Part shown: in pieces, positions 9,129 through 17,612 of the stretch
How positions within the stretch are numbered: the first letter of the stretch is position 1
Layout of the letters: each line of letters opens with the position of its first letter
Assembly (NCBI RefSeq): GCF_007859195.1
Contig: NZ_VOHL01000008.1
Span: 1-39,169 of the forward strand
Origin: Streptococcus cuniculipharyngis
GTDB lineage: Bacteria > Bacillota > Bacilli > Lactobacillales > Streptococcaceae
Direction: 5' to 3'
Length of the DNA stretch: 39,169 nucleotides
Made by a program: the position numbers and the translations under genes
Notes under the pieces: generated by a model
What the model saw: only the letters and a program-made list of their open reading frames with translations
What the model was told of the DNA's origin: nothing
Databases searched by the model: none

Positions 9129-10001
9129 ATGACAATGACCGTAAAACTAATCAATCCCTTTCCTGATTTGACCGTCAAGGAACTCTTGGAAGACAAGCTC
9201 TTGATTCCACGAAAAACCAGACACTTCCTGCGGACCAAAAAACACCTACTCATCAACGACCAGACGGTTCATTGGCAGCATCTAGTCAAAATAGGTGATG
9301 CCATTGAGTTAATCTTTGACGAAGAAGATTATCCCCAAAAGATTATTCCCTTTGGTGATAAATCCTTGGTCGAGGCTTGCTACCAAGATGACCATCTCAT
9401 CATTGTTAATAAGCCCGAAGGCATGAAGACCCATGCCAACCAACCGGGCGAAATGGCCCTGCTCAACCATGTTTCGGCCTATGTCGGCCAGACCTGCTAT
9501 GTCGTTCACCGCCTAGATAAGGAAACCAGCGGCCTCATTCTCTTTGCCAAAAATCCTTTTATCCTCCCCATCCTTAATCAGCTCTTAGAAAAACGTCAGA
9601 TGTCTCGCCAATATTGGGCCCTGGTTACTGGACAATTTCCTCATAAAAACCTAACCTACAGGGATAAGATTGGGCGTGATCGCCATGACCGTCGCAAACG
9701 CCTAGTTGACCCTAGGAAAGGACAAGACGCTGTCACTCACATTAAACGACTCAAACCTTATCAAAACACCAGCCTAATCAATTGTCAATTGGAAACCGGA
9801 CGAACCCATCAAATCCGTGTTCACCTAGCCCATCATGGCTTTGCCTTAATAGGGGATCCCCTCTATCATGACAAGCCTGACCTTCGCCTCATGCTCCACG
9901 CCCACCAACTGTCCTTGACCCACCCCTTGACCTTAGAAAAAATCCAAGTTAAGGCAAAATCCACCAGCTTCGAACAACGATTAGCACAAGAAAAAAGTTA
10001 G
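9129..10001 (+). CDS. RluA/RluD-family pseudouridine synthase
   Basis: Converts specific uridines in rRNA (or tRNA) to pseudouridine; the target cannot be told from sequence. 290 residues. An S4-like N-terminal portion is followed by the catalytic domain with HRLDKETSGLILFAKN, whose Asp is the family nucleophile, and by ETGRTHQIRVHLAHHGF. Start is the ATG at 9129 or the in-frame ATG at 9135. Neither has a good ribosome site, and the -10 ends at 9122, so translation is probably leaderless from 9129. The gene is divergent from pbp2A and convergent with groEL. Its stop codon lies inside the terminator stem. Confidence 0.93.
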   Translation: MTMTVKLINPFPDLTVKELLEDKLLIPRKTRHFLRTKKHLLINDQTVHWQHLVKIGDAIELIFDEEDYPQKIIPFGDKSLVEACYQDDHLIIVNKPEGMKTHANQPGEMALLNHVSAYVGQTCYVVHRLDKETSGLILFAKNPFILPILNQLLEKRQMSRQYWALVTGQFPHKNLTYRDKIGRDRHDRRKRLVDPRKGQDAVTHIKRLKPYQNTSLINCQLETGRTHQIRVHLAHHGFALIGDPLYHDKPDLRLMLHAHQLSLTHPLTLEKIQVKAKSTSFEQRLAQEKS

Positions 10002-10020
10002 GAAAATTCCTAACTTTTTT
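9991..10020. terminator. Bidirectional terminator between the pseudouridine synthase gene and groEL
   Basis: Perfect 14-base arms (9991-10004 and 10007-10020), A6 on one side and T6 on the other, so it can work on both strands. The plus-strand gene's TAG (9999-10001) lies within the left arm. Confidence 0.92.
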
Positions 10021-10029
10021 CTAATTTTC

Positions 10030-11649
<1,620 letters not shown>

Positions 11650-11659
11650 TTACTCCTCC

Positions 11660-11944
11660 TTACTCAACAATCGCTAAAATATCTGCTTCACGAATAATCA
11701 CTAAATCCTGCTCGTCTTCTTTGACCTCAATACCTGCCAAAGGTTCCAGCAAGACCACCTGGCCAACGGTAACGCTAGGAGTAACTAGGTCACCATTGAT
11801 GGTGCGAGGCCCTTGACCAACCGCAAGAATTTCAGCCCTTTTAGGCTTGTCTTGGCTCTTGGTTGCTAGGACCAAGCCACCAACTGTCTCTTCTTTTTCT
11901 TCCATTACTTTTACGATCACACGATCACCTAAGGGTTTTAACAT
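11660..11944 (-). CDS. groES: Co-chaperonin GroES (10 kDa)
   Basis: Lid of the GroEL chamber. I place the start at the ATG at 11944, giving 94 residues beginning MLKPLGDRV. An upstream in-frame ATG at 11956 lies within the ribosome site (GGAGG) and would add four residues not usual in the family. The mobile-loop segment (EEKEETVGGLVL) is visible near residues 16-27. First gene of groESL, behind a promoter with HrcA and CtsR sites. Confidence 0.97.
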   Translation of the reverse strand: MLKPLGDRVIVKVMEEKEETVGGLVLATKSQDKPKRAEILAVGQGPRTINGDLVTPSVTVGQVVLLEPLAGIEVKEDEQDLVIIREADILAIVE

Positions 11945-11959
11945 ATTTACCTCCATTTT

Positions 11960-11986
11960 TTAGCACTCTTTACCTTTGAGTGCTAA
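11960..11986 (-). promoter_or_regulatory. CIRCE operator (HrcA site)
   Basis: TTAGCACTC, nine bases, GAGTGCTAA: a perfect CIRCE element in the groESL leader, next to the -10. HrcA bound here represses groESL until heat shock. Confidence 0.97.
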
Positions 11987-12015
11987 TTTATACCTCTATT
12001 TTACCACTTAGTCAA
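11987..12015 (-). promoter_or_regulatory. groESL sigma-A promoter
   Basis: On the minus strand TTGACT (12010-12015), 17 bases, TATAAA (11987-11992). An alternative with TTGACT at 12020-12025 and TAAAAT is also possible. Confidence 0.75.
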
Positions 12016-12026
12016 AATTAGTCAAG
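12010..12026 (+). promoter_or_regulatory. CtsR box overlapping the groESL -35
   Basis: AGTCAAA-ATT-AGTCAAG, a heptad direct repeat close to the CtsR consensus (A/G)GTCAAA-NAN-(A/G)GTCAAA. It covers the -35 region, so CtsR would block polymerase. Confidence 0.85.
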
Positions 12027-12078
12027 AATAAAGTTTGATTTTCTCGGAAAATTACAGCGCTTCCACATGACCTAGCAG

Positions 12079-12104
12079 AAAAAGAGAGGAAACTCTCCCT
12101 CTCT
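12079..12104 (-). terminator. Intrinsic terminator of ssbB
   Basis: On the minus strand AGAGAGG pairs with CCTCTCT (plus-strand arms 12083-12089 and 12098-12104) and a U-run follows. It lies just past the ssbB stop. Confidence 0.85.
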
Positions 12105-12109
12105 CAGCC

Positions 12110-12505
12110 TTAAAATGGTAATGCCTCCTCTTCTAAAACCAAGTCCACCAAATCATCGGTCTGGTTGTTCTCTCGCATCGCTCTTTGGGCTCGGCTTTCC
12201 AACAATCGAAAGGAAGTCACCAAGACTTCTGTAATGTAGTGGTTTTGACCGTCCTTTTCATACTTTCTGGTCCGTAACTCACCATCAACTGACAAGAGAC
12301 TGCCCTTGCTGGCATAGCTGACCAAGTTTTCAGCCGAACGTCCCCAAAATACTAGGTTGATAAAATCAGTTAGATGTTCACCCTCTTGATTCTTAAAGCG
12401 CCGATTGACGGCTAGGCTAACTCGAGCCAGGGATTTGTCCGTTGGCGTTTTGACTAATTCTGGTGTCGCTGTCAAACGACCAATTAAAATCGTTTTATTT
12501 AACAT
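12110..12505 (-). CDS. ssbB: Competence-type single-stranded DNA-binding protein SsbB
   Basis: Coats single-stranded DNA that enters during natural transformation. 131 residues, the SsbB length and shorter than the replication SSB. OB-fold features include ILIGRLTATPELVKT, DFINLVFWGRSAENL and VDGELRTRKYEKDGQ; the acidic tail ends EEEALPF, the protein-interaction tip of SSBs. It resembles pneumococcal SsbB throughout, as I recall that sequence. A perfect combox lies 22 bases upstream of the ATG, so ComX/SigX probably transcribes it. ssbB next to groES is an arrangement I recall from pneumococcus. Confidence 0.95.
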   Translation of the reverse strand: MLNKTILIGRLTATPELVKTPTDKSLARVSLAVNRRFKNQEGEHLTDFINLVFWGRSAENLVSYASKGSLLSVDGELRTRKYEKDGQNHYITEVLVTSFRLLESRAQRAMRENNQTDDLVDLVLEEEALPF

Positions 12506-12526
12506 AATAACTACCTCCTATCTTAC

Positions 12527-12534
12527 TATTCGTA
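12527..12534 (-). promoter_or_regulatory. Combox (ComX/SigX -10 element) of ssbB
   Basis: TACGAATA on the minus strand, identical to the streptococcal cin-box/combox consensus, 22 bases before the ssbB ATG, with an AGGAGG ribosome site between. It indicates late-competence control. Confidence 0.93.
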
Positions 12535-12604
12535 AACCAAGCAGAAAAATAGGATAAATCCGTCAAAAAAAATCACCTTTTGGGAAAATAGTTGATAACG
12601 TTTT

Positions 12605-12796
12605 TTACCATTTCCCCAAAGATAGGTAATCAATCACCTGCCAAATAAGATTGACCAATTCCTGGCCTAAGACAATACTAAGGACTAGGTAAGTCTGTAC
12701 TTTTCTGATTTTCTTGTCTTTGACCCGCCACTGTATATACAAGCAGAACAGACTCGCTATTAACAGACGAAGGAAGAGTTTACGCCAATTTATCAT
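12605..12796 (-). CDS. Small hypothetical membrane protein (63 aa)
   Basis: 63 residues with two hydrophobic stretches (about 8-24 and 36-56) separated by a basic loop (RVKDKKIRKVQ), so probably a two-helix membrane protein. It has a good ribosome site (AGGAGG, about eight bases before the ATG), which argues for a real gene. No promoter is visible in the 35 bases between it and the ytpR terminator, so it may depend on read-through. I do not recognise the family. Confidence 0.65.
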   Translation of the reverse strand: MINWRKLFLRLLIASLFCLYIQWRVKDKKIRKVQTYLVLSIVLGQELVNLIWQVIDYLSLGKW

Positions 12797-12831
12797 CTTA
12801 CGAACCTCCTAAACCGGTTGGTGAAAAGGCC

Positions 12832-12855
12832 AAAAAAGAGCAAGATAACTTGCTC
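12832..12855 (-). terminator. Intrinsic terminator of the ytpR operon
   Basis: GAGCAAG pairs with CTTGCTC around a four-base loop, followed on the minus-strand transcript by six U (plus-strand A at 12832-12837). Confidence 0.93.
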
Positions 12856-12861
12856 CATGCT

Positions 12862-13488
12862 TTATCCTTGCCAATGTTTTTCAGCAGCAAAAGCCTCACC
12901 GACCACTGCCGTGTCAGCCAATTCAATAATGCCACGTTTCTGCGGTGCATTTGGTAGGGCCAATTCACGAGGGGAGCACATCATGCCATAGCTGGCAACG
13001 CCACGCAAGTCACCTGGGAAAATGAGATTCCCCTTAGGCATCATGGCACCTGGCAGGGCCACAATGGTTTTCAAGCCGACAGCTGCATTGGGAGCCCCTG
13101 CTACAATTTGGATAGGTTCTTCTTGACCAACAGCCACCTGACAGATATTGAGGTGGTCACTATCTGGATGGGCCTCCATGCTGACAATTTGGCCGACGAC
13201 AAACTTAGGCTCCCTATCATTGATGAGCTGCTCTGTAAACCCTTGAGCTGCCAAACTAGCATTGAGCTGGGCCACCTGCTCATCTGTCAACCAGACCTGA
13301 CCCGAGCCCTCGAGTTCAATCACTTGGGAAAGGTCAAAAATATTCCAGGCCACTGTCTGATCAGTATCCAGCCTAAAGACCCGAGCCACTGGCCCACGGC
13401 GATCAACAGCAACTGCCTGACCTTGGTCATCTGCCACGATAACCATCAAGACATCTCCGACCTGCTCTTTGTTATAGGTAAAAATCAT
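12862..13488 (-). CDS. ytpR: YtpR family tRNA-binding-domain protein
   Basis: 208 residues. The C-terminal half is an OB-fold tRNA-binding domain like that at the N-terminus of the PheRS beta subunit and in Trbp111, running from FVVGQIVSMEAHPDSDHLNI to the GVASYGMMCSPREL segment. The N-terminal half is the YtpR-specific part. The biochemical role is not established in general. It is the last gene of a three-gene unit, 11 bases after the thioredoxin-like gene, and ends in its own terminator. Confidence 0.92.
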   Translation of the reverse strand: MIFTYNKEQVGDVLMVIVADDQGQAVAVDRRGPVARVFRLDTDQTVAWNIFDLSQVIELEGSGQVWLTDEQVAQLNASLAAQGFTEQLINDREPKFVVGQIVSMEAHPDSDHLNICQVAVGQEEPIQIVAGAPNAAVGLKTIVALPGAMMPKGNLIFPGDLRGVASYGMMCSPRELALPNAPQKRGIIELADTAVVGEAFAAEKHWQG

Positions 13489-13499
13489 CTCTTACTCCT

Positions 13500-13817
13500 C
13501 TATCTAATACTTGCTAAAAATTGATTGATTTCCGCCTTGGTCTTGCGATTTTTATTGACCAAGCGTGCTACTTCCTGATCCTGCTCACGCACCACCAAAC
13601 TTGGAATGCCAAAAATATCCCATGCCTTTGCCAGATCTAAAAAGACATCTCGATTAAGCTGGACAAAGGTGAAATCTGGATTTTCAGCCTCTAAATCAGG
13701 CAGGACAGGATAAAGCACCTGACAATCTGGACACCAATCAGCAGTGAAGAGAAAGACTACTCGCTCTTTGCTAGCTAAATAAGATGCTAACTCCTCTTGC
13801 TTTTTAAGCACAATCAT
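13500..13817 (-). CDS. Thioredoxin-like protein (YtpP type)
   Basis: 105 residues, one thioredoxin fold with the redox motif CPDC in TADWCPDCQVLYP near residues 28-35 and the cis-proline segment GIPSLVV near 74. It probably reduces disulfides or low-molecular-weight thiol adducts in the cytoplasm; no signal peptide is present. Its start overlaps the stop of the upstream gene by four bases, so the two are translationally coupled. Confidence 0.88.
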   Translation of the reverse strand: MIVLKKQEELASYLASKERVVFLFTADWCPDCQVLYPVLPDLEAENPDFTFVQLNRDVFLDLAKAWDIFGIPSLVVREQDQEVARLVNKNRKTKAEINQFLASIR

Positions 13818-14098
13818 TGGCTAACCTCCTCATAGGCAAAATCGCCCTGATAATAACTGAACTGGTAGTGACGACCATCGGTCATGACCACTCCACCACT
13901 GGTTGCTTCATCTGCTTGATCATAGTCATTAAAATACATGACTTCAATCGTCCCCAGATTGGTAAAAAATTCTCTTAGTTGAGCTTTCATGGCTTGGTCT
14001 TGCTTTTCTTGGTCAGCTTCTTTGAGCCGATAGAAGGCTGCTAGACCGACAAGGCCCAAACTCATCCCCAGAACTAAACCTGCTTTTTTTCGTTTCAT
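13814..14098 (-). CDS. DUF4651-like small membrane-anchored protein
   Basis: 94 residues. A basic N-terminus (MKRKK) precedes one hydrophobic helix (about residues 6-23), then a charged coiled stretch and a small domain ending at FAYEEVSQ. It resembles the streptococcal DUF4651 family; function unknown. First gene of the unit with the thioredoxin-like gene and ytpR. The ATG at 14098 has no ribosome site and lies seven bases after a -10-like TAAAAT, so it may be translated without a leader. Confidence 0.8.
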   Translation of the reverse strand: MKRKKAGLVLGMSLGLVGLAAFYRLKEADQEKQDQAMKAQLREFFTNLGTIEVMYFNDYDQADEATSGGVVMTDGRHYQFSYYQGDFAYEEVSQ

Positions 14099-14105
14099 AC
14101 CTGTT

Positions 14106-14114
14106 ATTTTATCA
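14106..14114 (-). promoter_or_regulatory. Probable extended -10 promoter of the DUF4651-thioredoxin-ytpR unit
   Basis: TGATAAAAT on the minus strand, ending seven bases before the ATG at 14098. A TATGAT reading shifted by five bases is also possible. Either leaves almost no leader. Confidence 0.55.
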
Positions 14115-14150
14115 TAATTTCAGCAAAATTTCTCTCTGCTCCCAAATTTT

Positions 14151-14159
14151 TGCTATAAT
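14151..14159 (+). promoter_or_regulatory. Extended -10 promoter of pepA
   Basis: TGCTATAAT, followed after a normal leader by AAGGAGAG and the pepA ATG at 14179. Confidence 0.8.
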
Positions 14160-14178
14160 TGAGGAAAAGGAGAGACTT

Positions 14179-15237
14179 ATGAGCGATTTATTCACAAAAA
14201 TTAAAAAGGTAACAGAATTACAGGCCATCTCTGGCCATGAGCAAGCAGTCCGTGACTTCCTGAGAGCTAAGATTGAGCCCTATGTGGACAAGGTTGAAAC
14301 AGATGGGCTCGGGGGACTGTTTGGCATTAGGGAAAGTCAAGTTATTGATGCCCCTAAAGTAATGGTAGCCGCCCACATGGATGAGGTTGGTTTTATGGTC
14401 AGCCACATTCAAGCAGATGGTACCCTGCGAGCGGTCGAAATTGGTGGCTGGAACCCATTGACGGTTAGTTCTCAACGCTTTACCCTCTATACCAGACAAG
14501 GACAAGCCATTCCTGTCATTACAGGAGCCATGCCTCCCCACTTAATCAAGGGTGGCGCTAGTGTGCCAGCCATCTCAGATATTATCTTCGATGCTGGTTT
14601 CGACAATAAGGCTGAAGCTGAAGCCTTTGGGATCGCACCAGGCGATGTGATTGTACCAGAAAGTCAGACCATTCTCAGTGCCAACCAAAAATACGTCATG
14701 GGCAAAAGCTGGGATAATCGCTATGGTATTCTCATGGTTTGCGAACTTTTGGAAAGTCTGGCCCAAGAACAATTACCCAATCAACTGATTGCCGGGGCTA
14801 CGGTACAAGAAGAAGTTGGCCTACGTGGAGCTAGAGTGGCTACTAATCTCTTTAAGCCTGATGTCTTTTTTGCCGTGGATTGCTCACCAGCAGGAGACGT
14901 TTATGGCGACCAAGGCAAAATTGGTGACGGTACCTTAATTCGTTTTTATGACCCAGGTCACCTGCTCCTGCCAAATGTCAAGGATTTCTTGTTAGATACT
15001 GCTGAAGCCGCTGGCATTAAGTACCAATATTATTGCGCCAAGGGCGGCACTGACGCTGGGGCTGCCCACCTGCAAGAGGCCGGCATCCCATCAACCACTA
15101 TCGGGGTCTGTGCCCGCTATATCCATTCTCATCAGGGCCTCTATGCCCTGGACGATTTCCTTGAGGCACAAGCTTTCTTACAAGCCCTGGTTAAAAAACT
15201 AGACCAGTCAACCCTTGATTTGATTAAGGCTTACTAA
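14179..15237 (+). CDS. pepA: Glutamyl aminopeptidase (M42 family)
   Basis: Cytoplasmic dinuclear-metal aminopeptidase that removes N-terminal acidic residues from peptides. 352 residues, typical of PepA. Metal-ligand motifs are VAAHMDEVGFM (His66, Asp68), KSWDNRYG (bridging Asp), the catalytic Glu pair in VQEEVGLRG, and a late His in the RYIHSHQG segment. Promoter and ribosome site are strong; the gene is monocistronic and convergent with ackA across a shared terminator. Confidence 0.95.
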   Translation: MSDLFTKIKKVTELQAISGHEQAVRDFLRAKIEPYVDKVETDGLGGLFGIRESQVIDAPKVMVAAHMDEVGFMVSHIQADGTLRAVEIGGWNPLTVSSQRFTLYTRQGQAIPVITGAMPPHLIKGGASVPAISDIIFDAGFDNKAEAEAFGIAPGDVIVPESQTILSANQKYVMGKSWDNRYGILMVCELLESLAQEQLPNQLIAGATVQEEVGLRGARVATNLFKPDVFFAVDCSPAGDVYGDQGKIGDGTLIRFYDPGHLLLPNVKDFLLDTAEAAGIKYQYYCAKGGTDAGAAHLQEAGIPSTTIGVCARYIHSHQGLYALDDFLEAQAFLQALVKKLDQSTLDLIKAY

Positions 15238-15240
15238 CTA

Positions 15241-15276
15241 AAAAACTCCTAGACTCTATTGGTCTAGGAGTTTTCT
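15241..15276. terminator. Bidirectional terminator between pepA and ackA
   Basis: Perfect 13-base arms (15242-15254 and 15262-15274) around a seven-base loop, A-rich on the left and T-rich on the right, so usable from both genes. Confidence 0.93.
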
Positions 15277-15288
15277 CTATCTTATGAC

Positions 15289-16476
15289 TTATTTCAAACG
15301 CTCAACGTCACGTGCAATGACCAGTTCTTCGTCTGTTGGGATAACCAAAACCTTAACTTTTGAATCAGCTGTTGAAATGTCACCTGCAAAACCAAAGACG
15401 TTCTTCTCTGGGTCAACTTCCATGCCAAACCAGCTCAAGCCCTTGACCACATCACGACGAATCATCCAACCATTTTCACCGATACCTGCGGTAAAGACAA
15501 GGGCGTCAACACCATTAAGAACAGCCATGTACTGACCGATAAATTTCTTAACACGGTCAACAAACATGTCATAAGCCAAGGTTGCCCCTGGATGGCCTTC
15601 TTCCATGGCATTTTCAATGTCACGCATGTCACTAGATAGGCCAGACACACCTAGCAAGCCTGACTCTTTGTTCAGAACATTGGTGACTGCTGCTGCATCT
15701 TCTAGTTCTGGTACATTTTCCACCAAATAAGGGATGATAGCCGGGTCAATATCACCTGAACGTGTTCCCATCATCAGACCGGCAAGTGGTGTAAAGCCCA
15801 TTGACGTATCAACAGATTTTCCATGGAGGTTGGCCGTAATTGACCCACCATTACCGATATGGGCTGTGATAATTTTCAATTCTTCAATTGGTTTGCTAAG
15901 CAATTTAGCTGCCTCATGAGCAACATAATAGTGGCTAGTACCATGGGCACCGTACTTACGTACCTTGTAGTCTGTGTAATACTTGTCTGCGATAGGGTAA
16001 CGGTAGGCTACCTCTGGCATGGTCGTATGGAAAGCCGTGTCAAAAACAGCAACGCTGGTAATATCAGGCAAAAGTTCCTTAAAGGCACGGATACCAGCTG
16101 CATTGGCTGGATTGTGAAGGGGTGCTAATGAAGATAGCTCCTCAATCTGTGCCAAGACCTGGTCGTCAATTAGCACGGACTCTTTGAACAATTCGCCTCC
16201 AGCAACAACACGGTGACCGACACCTGTGATTTCATCATAGCTAGCAATGATATTGAAGCGAATCAAATCATCCAAAACCAACTTCACAGCTTGAACGTGG
16301 TCTGCCACGTCAAGGGTTTGAGATTCCTTTTTCCCGTCAAATTTTACGGTTGAAATAGAATCGCCCAAACCGATACGCTCAATAATCCCTTGGGCCAAAA
16401 CGTCTTCTTCTGGCATTTTGTAAAGTTGCCACTTAAGGCTCGAGCTTCCTGCGTTAATTGCAATTGTTTTCGACAT
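15289..16476 (-). CDS. ackA: Acetate kinase
   Basis: Transfers phosphate between acetyl phosphate and ADP to give acetate and ATP, a main energy step of streptococcal mixed-acid fermentation. 395 residues, usual length. The phosphate-binding motif NAGSSSLKW lies at residues 8-16; other ASKHA signatures are [20 protein letters not shown] and [10 protein letters not shown] good ribosome site (AGGAGA) precedes the ATG. It has its own extended -10 promoter and a probable CcpA site, just behind the methyltransferase gene. Confidence 0.98.
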   Translation of the reverse strand: MSKTIAINAGSSSLKWQLYKMPEEDVLAQGIIERIGLGDSISTVKFDGKKESQTLDVADHVQAVKLVLDDLIRFNIIASYDEITGVGHRVVAGGELFKESVLIDDQVLAQIEELSSLAPLHNPANAAGIRAFKELLPDITSVAVFDTAFHTTMPEVAYRYPIADKYYTDYKVRKYGAHGTSHYYVAHEAAKLLSKPIEELKIITAHIGNGGSITANLHGKSVDTSMGFTPLAGLMMGTRSGDIDPAIIPYLVENVPELEDAAAVTNVLNKESGLLGVSGLSSDMRDIENAMEEGHPGATLAYDMFVDRVKKFIGQYMAVLNGVDALVFTAGIGENGWMIRRDVVKGLSWFGMEVDPEKNVFGFAGDISTADSKVKVLVIPTDEELVIARDVERLK

Positions 16477-16488
16477 ATCTACATCTCC

Positions 16489-16502
16489 TGAAATCGTTTA
16501 CG
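16489..16502 (+). promoter_or_regulatory. Candidate CcpA cre site in the ackA leader
   Basis: TGAAATCGTTTACG matches 13 of 14 positions of the cre consensus TGWNANCGNTNWCA (last base differs). It lies just downstream of the expected ackA transcription start. Confidence 0.55.
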
Positions 16503-16514
16503 TTTTACTCTCTC

Positions 16515-16523
16515 ATTATACCA
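16515..16523 (-). promoter_or_regulatory. Extended -10 promoter of ackA
   Basis: TGGTATAAT on the minus strand, in the short gap behind the methyltransferase stop. No clear -35 at the right distance. Confidence 0.7.
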
Positions 16524-16532
16524 AAAAATCTC

Positions 16533-17486
16533 TTAAATCGCACTCTTCAATGCCCAGTTTTTGAAACTTTCCATAAAATGTTCCAAAACTTGACGGTTTT
16601 GTAAATCCGTCAAAGGGTAAACAAAGGTTTCTTGGGGGCGATCAACTTGTTTTTGTAGCACAAAGATGGATTTGGCATTGCTTGGATGGCCAAAAATCTG
16701 CTCTGGCAGGGTCACCACGGCTAGGACACTAGCTTCATTTTTTAGCCAAGACTTGAGTAAGTCACTTTGCGGACTGGTTAAGAGATTGACTGGTGCCAAA
16801 AAAATCGCCAAACCATCGGATGTCAAATATTTGAGGGATTGTTCCATCAAGAGGTGGTGGGCATAGGTGTGTTCATCTTTGGCTGCCACCTGATAACGCT
16901 GGGCAATCTCGTCATTGGGATAATAGCCTACTGGTAAATCACTAACAATCACATCACTGGCCTTAATCAGCTGAGGACGGACCGCATCTTCTTGCACAAA
17001 ACTAAGCTCTGCTCCCATGACATCAGCAATACTGGCTGATAAATCAATCAACAAATCATCAACTTCCACCCCCATATAATCCAGTTGCTTACTGCTATTA
17101 TTTAGAAGGGTTTGGGCTAGGTTACCCGTTCCACTACCAATCTCTAAAATGCTCAGCTCTGCCTTTGTGCTTAAACTTTCCAAAATAAACAAGAGAATAA
17201 AACCAATACTATCTGGCGTAAACTGGTGGTTAATTTGTAAGGTTTCTGTTTGGTTGGCCTTGATAAAGAGAAATTGGAAGGCTCGCCGCCATTCTTCCTT
17301 GCTGAGGGCTAGTTGGGACAGTTGGCGGTTGTTTTTGGCGACTAGCTCATTGGCCACTTGGCCACTCAAGTAATAGGCATTTTGCTCAATCAAAGCATCA
17401 TAAAAGTGCGTCTGCAAATCATTCTGCAAGGTCTGGGTATTTTCTAACATCAGCTCATAGGCACGTTCAATTTTTTCAAAATTCAT
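16533..17486 (-). CDS. Class I SAM-dependent methyltransferase (YtxK / ComYH type)
   Basis: 317 residues. SAM motif I is SILEIGSGTGNL at 112-123; motif IV is SDLPVGYYP at 182-190, a variant of the (D/N)PP(Y/F) motif of N6-adenine methyltransferases. The target is unknown. As I recall, in several streptococci this gene closes the comG/comY pilus operon just before ackA. Here the ackA neighbour is kept, but no com genes precede it and it has its own sigma-A promoter. Nothing suggests a restriction partner nearby. Confidence 0.88.
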   Translation of the reverse strand: MNFEKIERAYELMLENTQTLQNDLQTHFYDALIEQNAYYLSGQVANELVAKNNRQLSQLALSKEEWRRAFQFLFIKANQTETLQINHQFTPDSIGFILLFILESLSTKAELSILEIGSGTGNLAQTLLNNSSKQLDYMGVEVDDLLIDLSASIADVMGAELSFVQEDAVRPQLIKASDVIVSDLPVGYYPNDEIAQRYQVAAKDEHTYAHHLLMEQSLKYLTSDGLAIFLAPVNLLTSPQSDLLKSWLKNEASVLAVVTLPEQIFGHPSNAKSIFVLQKQVDRPQETFVYPLTDLQNRQVLEHFMESFKNWALKSAI

Positions 17487-17502
17487 GGCTTCCTCCCCTT
17501 CT

Positions 17503-17530
17503 ATTATAACAAATCCGACAAGACCGTCAA
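17503..17530 (-). promoter_or_regulatory. Sigma-A promoter of the methyltransferase gene
   Basis: On the minus strand TTGACG (17525-17530), 16 bases, TATAAT (17503-17508), then GGGGAGG and the ATG at 17486. No combox is present. Confidence 0.8.
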
Positions 17531-17577
17531 ACCTCTCTCCCCTTAATCAAAAAGGCAACTAGGTTACTGGTGAATCG

Positions 17578-17601
17578 AAAAAAGACTGGCTCACACCAGT
17601 C
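17578..17601 (-). terminator. Intrinsic terminator of the galE-thioredoxin unit
   Basis: GACTGG (17584-17589) pairs with CCAGTC (17596-17601); six U follow on the minus-strand transcript. Confidence 0.88.
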
Positions 17602-17612
17602 ATTGTAGGTCC

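Noticed and set aside
11945..11956. Four-residue longer GroES start
   Set aside because: The upstream ATG overlaps the GGAGG ribosome site of the standard MLKPLG start.
12797..12806. TACGAACC on the plus strand as a second combox
   Set aside because: It differs from TACGAATA in the last two bases and points away from any nearby plus-strand gene.
16533..17486. Methyltransferase as part of a restriction-modification or BREX-type defence system
   Set aside because: It is the widespread YtxK/ComYH type next to ackA, with no nuclease, specificity or helicase gene around it.
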